Positions 27,701 through 33,661 of a DNA stretch of 64,000 nt are shown in pieces (the stretch's first letter is position 1; each line of letters begins with the position of its first letter). A program made the position numbers and the translations under genes. This DNA comes from Pseudorasbora parva (lineage: Eukaryota > Chordata > Actinopteri > Cypriniformes > Gobionidae): assembly GCF_024679245.1 (NCBI RefSeq), contig NC_090178.1, forward strand, positions 8,285,202 to 8,349,201, given 5' to 3'. A model generated the notes under the pieces. It was not told the DNA's origin, did no database searches, and saw nothing but the letters and a program-made list of their open reading frames with translations.

Positions 27701-30700
27701 TTATATAGTTTTATTTTTATATAGATTTATATGCACAGACTGCCATTATTCCAGCCATATTTTGTCTTACAAAGCTTAGTGTCGTCATTCTCTTTATGGA
27801 GCTTATTAAGATGATGGTAAAAGAAACCCATGCCTCATAAAAAAAAGCAGTGCCGGAAAAGCTCCAAGGTCAATTAGAGGGTGTGTCACAGTCTTGTTTA
27901 TGTTATGCACCGTCTTTTAGAAAAATTAAGCATATCATTTTTTTTTTTTTTTAAATAAACGCTTCAGCAAATCCCTTATTTAAACACCCACTCATCTCGC
28001 ACCAAATCCAGATGACGGCGTTCATTTCAATAACATAAACTGAAGTAATTACATACGCCACATGGCGTGTTCCAGTCAAACCAAACAAAGCAACACTGAA
28101 TGAGATATTTTTGATCTAGGAAGTCGCCCTACAGCAGTGTATTTGTGTTTTGACCCACGGGGGAACCAGTGAGTCATATTTATAGTTTTATTTTTCAAAC
28201 CATCGAAATTCCAGACAGGCTGATCCCAAGACTCCCATTTAAAGAGCTCTAAAACTCCACCCTGAAACAGTGACAGCTCGTGGATTTTAAAATAGAGGCA
28301 GCACACTAATTGTTGCGGTCTGGGGATCCTCTCCAGGGGATTGGGGGGAAAAACACATACACCAAGAAAATTCTGAACATTCGTCCATTTAGTGAAACTG
28401 ATTGCTGTAGCTATGTCCAGTCCAACTGCAATTTGAATGGCATTAGGGTTTGTTCACACTTGGCATGTTTGGGTCGATTAAACCGAACCCTGGTGTGATT
28501 GCCCTGTTAGTGCGGTTCATTTGAATAAGTGTGAACGCTGCCATCTGAAACCTGGTGCGCACCAAACAAGTGGACCGGGCCCGCTGAAACAGAAAGCTCA
28601 TAACTGTTTTTCTCGTCATAGTTGCGCTATTGCACATCACAATTCGGTACATGCATCAGAACGCAATCCTCGCAGAAGATCTTTTTTGTGTGTGTGACGG
28701 AGGGTTTCCATCCAAAGAGCACCCAGCATGTTTTGATAGTTTGGTAAGTTCAGACGCAATATGCAATAAAAGCCGACCAATCAGGTTGTGAACGTATCCC
28801 TATGCCGTTAGGTTCTATGTTAAAATGCCAATGTGAGGTTTGGATCAAAAGAACAAATTAGACCTAAACTAAACTAGTGTGAACACACCCTTAGTAAATT
28901 TGTTGGCGATCAAATATTCAATATCTGTACTCTCCATTATTATGGTATTTGGTACATTATTAGTGAAAGCACTTCAAACTTATATAACTTAATATACGTC
29001 TCTACAGCGATTGGTTGATTTAACAAGGGAGGCAAGCCTCCACTGCCATGTTTTTTTCCTCAACACTCTCAAGACTTTCTGAAACTGAAATACTCAATGG
29101 TGATTGGCAATTTTTGTACTAATGGAGGCATAACAGTAAATAAACAGTATGCTAACAGACTAGTATGTCCAAATTCATAGTATTTCAAAAACCGCAGGTG
29201 AAAAGTGCACATTCGCTGGACACATTCGTTGGACACTTGGGCCCTGTCCCAAATGGCACACATCATATGCTCTTACAGTTTTGTGGACTTACAATGGCTG
29301 CCAAATGCGAGTGTACATAAACCATAGGCGACCATAGGCCGTCTCATTTGTCATTTTAGGTGTCAGAAGAGTGCTTGCGAGAGTCCCATTTGTGGTCAAT
29401 ATTCTCTCTCGGTGAGCACATTTGCAGAACCTATACTGAAGCCAGCATTGCAGCAAACATCTTCCCAACATTCAGTGGCGTTAAGTGACAAAAGTGTGGA
29501 CGGCGAGTGTTTAGGGTAACATTTGGCCACATTTATGAATGGCAGTGAAGTAACGTAACTGACGCTGGTAGGTCACATGATAGTATCAACAATGAGGATG
29601 TAGTACGTCCGAATTTCCTTCATACTACACACACTCATACAATATACAGTCATCTAAAGGATTATTAGTAACACCATACTAATACTGTGTTTGACCCCCT
29701 TTCGCCTTCAGAACTGCCTTAATTCTACGTGGCATTGATTCAACAAGGTGCTGAAAGCATTCTTTAGAAATGTTGGCCCATATTGATAGGATAGCATCTT
29801 GCAGTTGATGGAGATTTGTGGGATGCACATCCAGGGCACGAAGCTCCCGTTCCACCACATCCCAAAGATGCTCTATTGGGTTATGCTCTGGTGACTGTGG
29901 GGGCCATTTTAGTACAGTGAACTCATTGTCATGTTCAAGAAACCAATTTGAAGTGATTCGAGCTTAGTGACATGGTGCATTATCCTGCTCGAAGTAGCCA
30001 TCAGAGGATGAGTACATGGTGGTCATAAAGGGATGGACATGGTCAGAAACAATGCTCAGGTAGGCCGTGGGATTTAAACGATGCCCAATTGTCACTAAGG
30101 GGCCTAAAGTGTACTAAGAAAACATCCCCCACACCATTACACCACCACCACCAGCCTGCACAGTGTTTACAAGGCATGATGGATCCATGTTCTCATTCTG
30201 TTTACGCCAAATTCTGACTCTACCATCTGAATGTCTCAACAGAAATCGAGACTCATTAGACCAGGCAAAATTTTTCCAGTCTTCAACTGTCCAATTTTGG
30301 TGAGCTTGTGCAAATTGTCCTTCTCCCATTTTCCACCTCAAAATGTTGTGTCGGCTGTGCCTACCCTGCGAGCCGCCACTGCTCTGAAAGATGATGATGT
30401 TATGACTGGTTTTAGCTGGTAATGACTTTTAAATGAAAAAGCCTATGTGGTTAGTCTCGCCACAACTGTTACATTCACAATTCCTTTTCCATTTGTTCAT
30501 TTACAGCACTGAAGCAAAATATAGGTCAGTCCATTCTTAAATGAACCAGCTTGGGTGGGCTCCACTAAATCTGACACAATCTACACACTCAGACACGTGG
30601 ATTCATTTTCTGTGCAGGGAACAGCTTCTCGCATTACGTGTCTTGACACTGCACACTATGCATATTTACAATCCCCACACCAAGTGAGTTCTGGGTAGGC

Positions 30701-31034
30701 TGTTTCCATGGTAACAACCAGATGTTGTGCACATCAGGGACTCTACGCTCTCCAGAATCCGCGGGCGGAGGCATCTGCTAGCATTTTCCCCCCTCGAGGC
30801 AGATTAAAATAGCCAGAGAAAAAAAAAAGGTGAGCACCAGCAGATTTCAACTAAAGAAAGTATAAGTTCACCCAGAAATGACAATTTCGTCATCATTTAC
30901 TCTCTTCCATGTCATTCAGACCATGCGTTATTTTCTTTCTTCCATGAACTATAAAAGATGTTAGGCAGAATGTCTGATCTCCTCTCTCCCATAGCAAAAT
31001 AGGCAATCTCCAAAACAGTACATGAATGAATGAA

Positions 31035-31131
<97 letters not shown>

Positions 31132-32047
31132 CAAAAATATAAACACTCTGACAAAGATGTGTATGTGTGTATGAGTTGGAGCATGCTAAATGCATGACTG
31201 AAATCACAAAAATAAACTCACCACACCCTGTGAGAAAAAGTATACCAAAAAAGAAAAAGGAAAAAAATGAATTCCAACTGAAAACCCAAAAAAGAACATA
31301 TTCAAACATATTTAGACTGTATAGTTTTCACAAAAGTAACTAATACAAACAACAGCCAGACATAACTTGCCCACTAAAGCAGATTCATGATTTTGTGTTC
31401 CTTCTAATTTTTTCTCTCAATGGAAAAACTGACTCCTGAACCAGAGATTCTCAACCAGAGTTTCTGCTAAAATAAACTGAAATGATGTTTCAAAAGAGTA
31501 GAATAAAACTGAAAAGTATATTCCATTCACAACCACAGATATGAAAAATAGTAAGCACTAGTGGAGTTCAGGTCCAAAAGTTAACCTGCTAGTTCAACTC
31601 ATCTAACAGACTGGAATTCAAATTCATACACCAGACAAAACAAGCCATTCTTGGAAAAGTTTTTAAAAATGTTATAAATATAAATGACTCAAAACCGCAG
31701 ATTGTGGTCGAATCAATTAAAAATGTTTCTAAAATGACGAATTTTTAATGGGTGCAGTTTTCCCGGGAAAGTGACTGAGATAAATGAAAGTTATACAGAT
31801 ATTAAATACATATTTATGCATCTGTTATAAACTTACTGACCGATGAAATACATAAAATGTACATAGATGTGGTCCTAACCAATTTTGCTTACATGTTTTA
31901 ATGCGAATTAGACAGCGCAGACAAGAGAACACAATAATAAACGCCTAAATAAAAGATATAGTTTTATTATCATTTAACCTTAATGCTTACCTTCATGTCC
32001 GGTACCATCTGTCTCACTTTAAAGGTGGTTTTGGACCCTGTCAACAT
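3887..32047 (-). CDS. mtmr11: Myotubularin-related protein MTMR11, 5' part, 10 coding exons
   Basis: MTMR11 is a catalytically inactive member of the myotubularin phosphoinositide phosphatase family. Ten exons join in phase to 1009 nt, or 336 residues, ending at a phase-1 donor; the remainder should lie left of base 1. Residues about 38-185 are the PH-GRAM-like region ([16 protein letters not shown], then [16 protein letters not shown]). The linker box [15 protein letters not shown] at about 220-236 is diagnostic of myotubularins. The start of the phosphatase-like domain follows ([20 protein letters not shown], then [15 protein letters not shown]). The position of the CX5R loop is not in the window, so inactivity cannot be checked here. 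Intron 1 is 9.8 kb. mtmr10 is the nearest alternative; the HFxxGR-P and HPRGSDLLR residues and the otud7b neighbour favour mtmr11. Confidence 0.87.
4092..4180 (-). CDS. mtmr11: mtmr11 coding exon 9
   Basis: 89 nt, acceptor CTCCCTTCAG|CGATGG, donor CATTAG|GTTTGT. It encodes [20 protein letters not shown], then [10 protein letters not shown]. The W-x-H-P-x-GS-x-LLR motif is conserved across myotubularins. Confidence 0.92.
4467..4882. repeat. Dispersed MITE-like repeat, family A copy 1
   Basis: About 400 bases nearly identical to 19205-19600, including the tracts gaaccgtttgaatctttttg and ggacatggacagtatagtgt. It ends in a gtgagtcataaatgacatca and gggtgaactatc tail shared with other fish inverted-repeat elements. 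It lies in the intron between mtmr11 exons 8 and 9. Confidence 0.75.
4883..6422. other. mtmr11 intron 8, low-complexity and repeat fragments
   Basis: Contains a G homopolymer near 5132-5149 and TA/ATT-rich sequence at 5505-5600. It also has inverted short blocks at about 5660-5675 and 5760-5775 (ccgttgaatta and its complement), a second G run at 6002-6020, and the tail of a dispersed element near 5385-5405. No exon is seen. Confidence 0.5.
6423..6510 (-). CDS. mtmr11: mtmr11 coding exon 8
   Basis: 88 nt, acceptor GTTCTTGCAG|TCTGCC, donor CCA|GTGAGT. It encodes [20 protein letters not shown], then [10 protein letters not shown]. This aligns with the first strand and helix of the inactive phosphatase domain of MTMR11. 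Confidence 0.9.
6511..7814. other. mtmr11 intron 7, nothing recognised
   Basis: AT-rich sequence without a supported exon, tandem repeat or complete element. Short plus-strand ORFs here lack coding features. Confidence 0.5.
7815..7962 (-). CDS. mtmr11: mtmr11 coding exon 7 (myotubularin linker box)
   Basis: 148 nt from the acceptor TGCCCTCTATAG|AAATG to the donor ACCAG|GTAGAG. It encodes [20 protein letters not shown], then [20 protein letters not shown] and NDRFEMST. The W-E-x-E-x-x-R-x-G-x-x-GWRVSxxNxxF motif is a strong myotubularin signature. A second in-frame acceptor (CTCTCTAG, exon start 8049) would add 29 residues. Confidence 0.88.
8050..8925. other. mtmr11 intron 6, nothing recognised
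   Basis: AT-rich intronic sequence. It shows no exon with family similarity and no obvious repeat structure. Confidence 0.45.
8926..9275 (+). mobile_element. Possible LINE 3' end fragment
   Basis: The sequence resembles the 3' end of fish non-LTR elements. A short coding remnant ([12 protein letters not shown]) and a cysteine-containing tail at 9000-9057 are followed by atgcaatttccccacagcag and gacaaataaaggc near 9233-9268. The family was not determined. Confidence 0.4.
9276..9892. other. mtmr11 intron 6, nothing recognised
   Basis: AT-rich sequence just downstream (in transcript terms) of exon 6. No exon or structured repeat is visible. Confidence 0.45.
9893..9977 (-). CDS. mtmr11: mtmr11 coding exon 6
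   Basis: 85 nt, acceptor ACTTGCTTTCAG|ATTACG, donor TATTG|GTGAGT. It encodes [20 protein letters not shown], then QNAALGSIG. It fills the phase and position between the GRAM end and the linker exon. The sequence is less conserved than its neighbours. Confidence 0.8.
10295..12107. mobile_element. TTAA-flanked element with about 400-bp terminal inverted repeats (inner)
   Basis: TTAA lies at both ends (10291-10294 and 12108-12111). The termini are AGGAACACGCCAACTTTTTG and its complement. The inverted arms cover about 10295-10700 and 11715-12107 and include matching ttagcacaaag and caaggttacatgagacacag blocks. A TTAA target suggests a piggyBac- or Kolobok-type mobilising enzyme. No transposase ORF is present, only a short degraded coding remnant. 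Confidence 0.85.
10753..11040 (+). pseudogene. P2RX7-like C-terminal domain remnant inside the TTAA element
   Basis: Starting at ATG 10753 it reads MADFEKL, then a stop (TAA), then [20 protein letters not shown]. The stretch PY-(L/M)-FEPEYT-x-EEL resembles the domain shared by the P2X7 C-terminal tail and many fish transposon-associated proteins. A second frame continues [13 protein letters not shown], like the WCxCGxC core, so at least one frameshift and one stop are present. The open reading part (10789-11043) is 84 residues. Domain naming is from memory of the family. Confidence 0.55.
12782..13387. repeat. MITE-like 'acttgagtaaaagta' repeat
   Basis: Starts cagaggtggacagtagtgga at 12781 and contains many tttacttgagtaaaagta-type blocks in both orientations up to about 13180, typical of a common fish nonautonomous element. 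The final 200 bases are AT-rich and run into the TTTAA microsatellite. Confidence 0.5.
13388..13526. repeat. (TTTAA)n microsatellite
   Basis: About 28 pentanucleotide units of tttaa with one interruption (ttttactta) near the start. Confidence 0.97.
13605..15148. repeat. Dispersed 'cattcaaaagtttggggt' element, family B, interrupted
   Basis: The left end (cattcaaaagtttggggtaa, 13615) and the right end (caagcccaaacttttcatca, 15119) are inverted relative to each other. The body includes gaatgatttctgaa and atgtgacagtgaaatctgga. A TTAA-flanked element occupies 13782-14839. Other family members are at 20560-21990, 27085-27290 and 48177-48851. Confidence 0.7.
13782..14839. mobile_element. TTAA-flanked 1.06-kb nonautonomous element
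   Basis: Termini AGGGGGGGTGAAAC and GTTTCACCCCCCCT-type sequence are flanked by TTAA at 13778-13781 and 14840-14843. The interior is GC-richer (cgtgtgggcggagct) and has no transposase. A short ORF at 14516-14869 runs out of the element and lacks family similarity. Confidence 0.82.
15191..15330 (-). CDS. mtmr11: mtmr11 coding exon 5
   Basis: 140 nt, acceptor TTGTAG|TGGGAC, donor GTGGAG|GTTTGT. It encodes [20 protein letters not shown], then [20 protein letters not shown] and DTQAVE. The [16 protein letters not shown] stretch is the family's GRAM terminus. Confidence 0.9.
15453..15522 (-). CDS. mtmr11: mtmr11 coding exon 4
   Basis: 70 nt, acceptor CCTCATTCAG|GATAAT, donor GGCAG|GTGAGG. It encodes [20 protein letters not shown], then VVA. 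This corresponds to the GEHDVxLxxI segment of the MTMR10/11 GRAM domain. Confidence 0.9.
15714..15850 (-). CDS. mtmr11: mtmr11 coding exon 3 (GRAM-like domain)
   Basis: 137 nt, acceptor TCGTCTTCAG|GAGAG, donor CCTGAC|GTGAGT. It encodes [20 protein letters not shown], then [20 protein letters not shown] and SQKPD. The SGTLxCTxFRVxF motif is the conserved GRAM strand pair. Confidence 0.9.
15955..16833. mobile_element. TTAA-flanked 0.88-kb element
   Basis: TTAA at 15951-15954 and 16834-16837. The termini are AGGTGAAATCTTATGC on the left and, on the right, GGCATAATATGTCCCCT, whose reverse complement AGGGGACATATTATGCC matches in part. It contains a nested 178-bp element at 16231-16408. Confidence 0.7.
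16231..16408. mobile_element. Short inverted-repeat element (MITE)
   Basis: Begins gcagggttggggaggttact and ends gttactccccaaccctgc, a terminal inverted repeat of about 18 bases. The interior is AT-rich. It is nested inside the element at 15955-16833. Confidence 0.85.
16834..18220. other. mtmr11 intron 2, mostly unique AT-rich sequence
   Basis: Contains a TG microsatellite near 17435-17466 and AT-rich tracts after 18020. The stretch 17080-17400 looks non-repetitive. No exon is supported. Confidence 0.45.
18223..18303. repeat. (CA)n microsatellite
   Basis: About 40 uninterrupted CA dinucleotides. The apparent ORF across it is only the repeat. Confidence 0.98.
18426..18469. repeat. C homopolymer and (AC)n microsatellite
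   Basis: A 15-base C run leads directly into about 14 AC units. Confidence 0.95.
19040..19600. repeat. Dispersed repeat, family A copy 2, palindromic
   Basis: The left arm (ttttggtccaaaaatatcaa onward) is the reverse complement of the right arm (gtttttgatatttttggacc, 19331), meeting near 19190-19215. The right half matches 4480-4882. This is consistent with a foldback element whose other copy has lost one arm. Confidence 0.8.
19803..19881. repeat. (GT)n microsatellite
   Basis: About 39 GT units. The ORF through it is not a gene. Confidence 0.98.
20764..21946 (-). mobile_element. Tc1/mariner transposon with decayed transposase, copy 1
   Basis: Terminal inverted repeats read ctcacctaaaggattatta on the left and taataatcctttaggtgag on the right, bounded by TA at 20762-20763 and 21947-21948 (right end with an extra TG). 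The element is about 1.2 kb, full length for a Tc1 relative. Confidence 0.92.
20780..21800 (-). pseudogene. Tc1-like transposase pseudogene
   Basis: The N-terminal helix-turn-helix part reads [20 protein letters not shown], then [20 protein letters not shown], followed by a TGA in place of an Arg codon near 21612. The DDE region follows in two pieces: [14 protein letters not shown], then, after a frame break, [20 protein letters not shown] and [20 protein letters not shown]. The other copy (29647-30345) holds about 35 extra bases at the break near 21193-21200, so this copy carries a small deletion. It cannot encode active enzyme as read. Confidence 0.9.
22162..22231 (-). CDS. mtmr11: mtmr11 coding exon 2
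   Basis: 70 nt, acceptor TTTGTTTTAG|GAGCGG, donor CCAG|GTGAAG. It encodes [20 protein letters not shown], then CLPG. The trailing CLPGE motif, completed by the next exon, is the entry to the GRAM-like domain in MTMR10/11/12. Confidence 0.8.
22232..23196. other. mtmr11 intron 1, nothing recognised
   Basis: AT-rich to balanced sequence between exon 2 and the CCAAT minisatellite. No further exon is seen. Confidence 0.45.
23197..23655. repeat. 46-bp minisatellite of paired CCAAT boxes
   Basis: About 10 tandem copies of a 46-base unit containing gaccaatgac and tctgaccaatcagag, separated by aacagactgggcca. The first and last copies are diverged (aacagattggg). Each unit carries two forward CCAAT motifs, so the array holds about 20. 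It lies in mtmr11 intron 1. Confidence 0.95.
23656..24641. repeat. Dispersed repeat in mtmr11 intron 1
   Basis: The segment 24120-24600 is GC-richer and ends with aacaaaatatataacactgg and cagtgcacctttaaa, a tail I recognise as a common cyprinid repeat. A related piece occurs at 39500-39590. A plus-strand ATGAG|GTAACG junction at 24237 is probably chance. Confidence 0.5.
24642..25254. mobile_element. Nonautonomous hAT-like element
   Basis: Flanked by the 8-base duplication gtttgtat (24634-24641 and 25255-25262). Termini are tagggctatcaa on the left and ttgacagcccta on the right. Inside are characteristic cgattaatcgca tracts. The 8-base duplication and the short ends fit the hAT superfamily. 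No transposase is encoded. Confidence 0.88.
25263..27084. other. mtmr11 intron 1, mostly unique sequence
   Basis: No repeat structure is visible in 25263-26260, which has balanced base composition (for example 26040-26230). The remainder is AT-rich. No exon with a family match was found. It may hold conserved noncoding sequence (see findings). Confidence 0.4.
27085..27290. repeat. Family B dispersed element, partial copy
   Basis: Contains gcattagaatgatttctgaa, atcatgtgacactaagactg and a tail aaacttttgaccagtagtgt, matching the body and end of the copies at 13605 and 48177. A G homopolymer of about 18 bases follows at 27309-27326. Confidence 0.75.
27495..27789. repeat. Long hairpin with microsatellite loop
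   Basis: The left arm, about 27495-27585, and the right arm, about 27700-27789, are near-perfect inverted copies (gacaaaatatggctggaata versus tattccagccatattttgtc). The loop consists of TA, TATG and GA microsatellites. It is probably a foldback MITE. Confidence 0.9.
27646..27696. repeat. (GA)n microsatellite
   Basis: About 25 GA units in the loop of the hairpin, next to TATG repeats. Confidence 0.96.
27790..28444. other. mtmr11 intron 1, nothing recognised
   Basis: Unique-looking AT-rich sequence. Short ORFs here have no family match. Confidence 0.4.
28445..28891. mobile_element. hAT-like nonautonomous element
   Basis: Ends agggtttgttcacac on the left and gtgtgaacacaccctt on the right, the imperfect terminal repeat of a common fish hAT-type element. 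The interior includes cctggtgcgcaccaaac and accgggcccgctg. No clear target duplication was found. Confidence 0.65.
28892..29646. repeat. Dispersed repeat, family C copy 1
   Basis: The segment about 29500-29640 (acgctggtaggtcacatgat; tactacacacactcatac) is related to 49690-49800. It probably represents an inverted-repeat element about 0.5 kb long. Confidence 0.5.
29647..30345 (-). pseudogene. Tc1/mariner transposon fragment, copy 2
   Basis: Shares the left terminal repeat (catctaaaggattattagta) and the C-terminal two thirds of the transposase with copy 1 at 20764. It includes the DDE region pieces [20 protein letters not shown] and the [15 protein letters not shown] motif region with changes. 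Homology stops near 30338; the N-terminal part and the right terminal repeat are missing. It retains the roughly 35 bases that copy 1 has lost. It carries other frame breaks. Confidence 0.88.
30346..31990. other. mtmr11 intron 1, repeats and AT-rich sequence
   Basis: Contains a fragment of a dispersed element at about 30860-30970 (gttcacccagaaatgacaat, ttccatgaactataaaagat) and a TA microsatellite. No exon is supported before 31991. Confidence 0.45.
31038..31129. repeat. (TA)n microsatellite
   Basis: About 45 TA units, preceded by several TGAA units. Confidence 0.98.
31991..32047 (-). CDS. mtmr11: mtmr11 coding exon 1 (start codon)
   Basis: 57 nt encoding [19 protein letters not shown], ending in phase 0 at AAG|GTAAGC. 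The next exon also begins in phase 0. The stretch just upstream is GC-richer with few repeats, as expected of a promoter. The link to exon 2 over 9.8 kb is inferred from phase, strand and position. Confidence 0.72.
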
Positions 32048-32450
32048 GATTTCAAGCTAAAACAGATCCGGACTAACAGGATAAATAGTGTATTTGGTGG
32101 AAGTTTAGTGGTGACGGTTTGATCTGGTCCATGTTACTGAAATCGGATGGTTCGCGTTCTGTCTGCATCACTTTCACACATTTCTGAGTCCGTACTGTGT
32201 TAACATATCCAACTAAACGCGAAATCATCTCAAAAGCGCATATATTTTTTTCCACACAGAGAACGCTCTTTCACAGCATTTGTTTACAGCCCCTTCGCCA
32301 TAGTGAAATGACACGGGTGTTACTGAGTAACAAAAACCAGGACCGAGTCTCTTAAAGGGCCAGTCCCGCGAAACACACTCAGTGTGCTTCTGTGCGCAGC
32401 TTCCATCAGCTCTCAAAACCTGGTGAACTGCAGCATTTTTGGACATCAGT
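32048..32450 (-). promoter_or_regulatory. mtmr11: Probable mtmr11 5'UTR and promoter
   Basis: The 400 bases upstream of the mtmr11 ATG are non-repetitive and richer in CpG than the surroundings, with a TTTAAGAGACTCG stretch near 32345-32360. No clear TATA box at a fixed distance and no initiator could be assigned. The assignment rests on position. Confidence 0.35.
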
Positions 32451-33571
32451 GGCTATCCCCGGAGTAGCATGCTACCGTGGTACTCTTGCTATAGTACTAT
32501 GCACAGCCTACTGCAAAAAGCATGCACATTTTCTGTGAAATACCCACATGACCTCTGCTATATTTGTGCAGTACTACACAACAGAGCACGATTCAACGGG
32601 TAATGTCTCGCAAAGTGTACTTTAATATACAGTGTGATACATTCACAATAGGTCAGTCCAAAGGGTTATGCAAGCTTTGGCTGGTTAGCATAGCCCTGTT
32701 AGCCCCTGCTGGTAGACATAAACATCATTTGGAAAAGCATCTTTCCATTAACATCTATTCAAATAGCTATTCTGTCTCCCCAGAATATAGCTAATTTTCA
32801 GAAAATTATACAGTCTAGGTTGTTTAGACTGAATAATAATCCATCCATCCATCCATCCATCCATCCATCATCTCTCTTCTCAATAAAGTATCAGTAAAAA
32901 TATAATATATGGTAAAATGGCCATAAATGGGTTTTCCCATTCAATGCAATGCCACACTGTCTCTTGAATACTAATACATTCTTGTTCATTTAATGAAAAA
33001 AGAAATGCAATAATGGGAGTTGGCAACATTTTCATAATAATATCTCATATTTTATAGGAACATTGATATGTAATTTCTTTCCCTATTCACTTGTTGTGTC
33101 AAATGCCTGAGGACATATGAAATAAATGCCCTGTTTTGTAACAGAAAGTCATATTTTGACTAGAAACCCCATAACACAACATCCTGAGATGTTGATTTAT
33201 AGCAAACAATTTGAAAATGAGTCAGATTTAAATGATAATTACAAAATAGTATCATATTTCCATGCTAAACTTGATCATTCAGTTGTTTTAAAGACAAAGG
33301 AGACGTGATTTTCCTGGTGAAACCTCAAAACAAATGGCATGTGTTCTTTTACAGGACATCCAGACCTAAAACCATGTATGATGTCCGAAAAATTCACTAC
33401 AATATAATGTACAATGGCACCCAGGAGGTTAAAACCGGCATATTTTACTTACATCCGTTTATCAAGCAGATACATTTATCTAAAACGATAGCAAGAAATA
33501 GTTAATATTAAGGAATCAATAACATTAGATGTGGTGCAATACAAACTTTCAAAGTTAGCAGTATTACATTC

Positions 33572-33573
<2 letters not shown>
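32451..33573. other. Intergenic, upstream of mtmr11
   Basis: Includes a CATC microsatellite at 32841-32868. Two adjacent plus-strand ORFs (33126-33308 and 33305-33505) have no recognised product. No convincing gene is seen. Confidence 0.4.

Positions 33574-33659
<86 letters not shown>
33574..33659. repeat. (GA)n microsatellite, left of LINE
   Basis: Forty-three uninterrupted GA units ending at the 5' boundary of the LINE fragment. Confidence 0.98.

Positions 33660-33661
<2 letters not shown>

Noticed and set aside
30893..31309. Ile/Tyr-rich minus-strand ORFs
   Set aside because: They are translations of the TA microsatellite.
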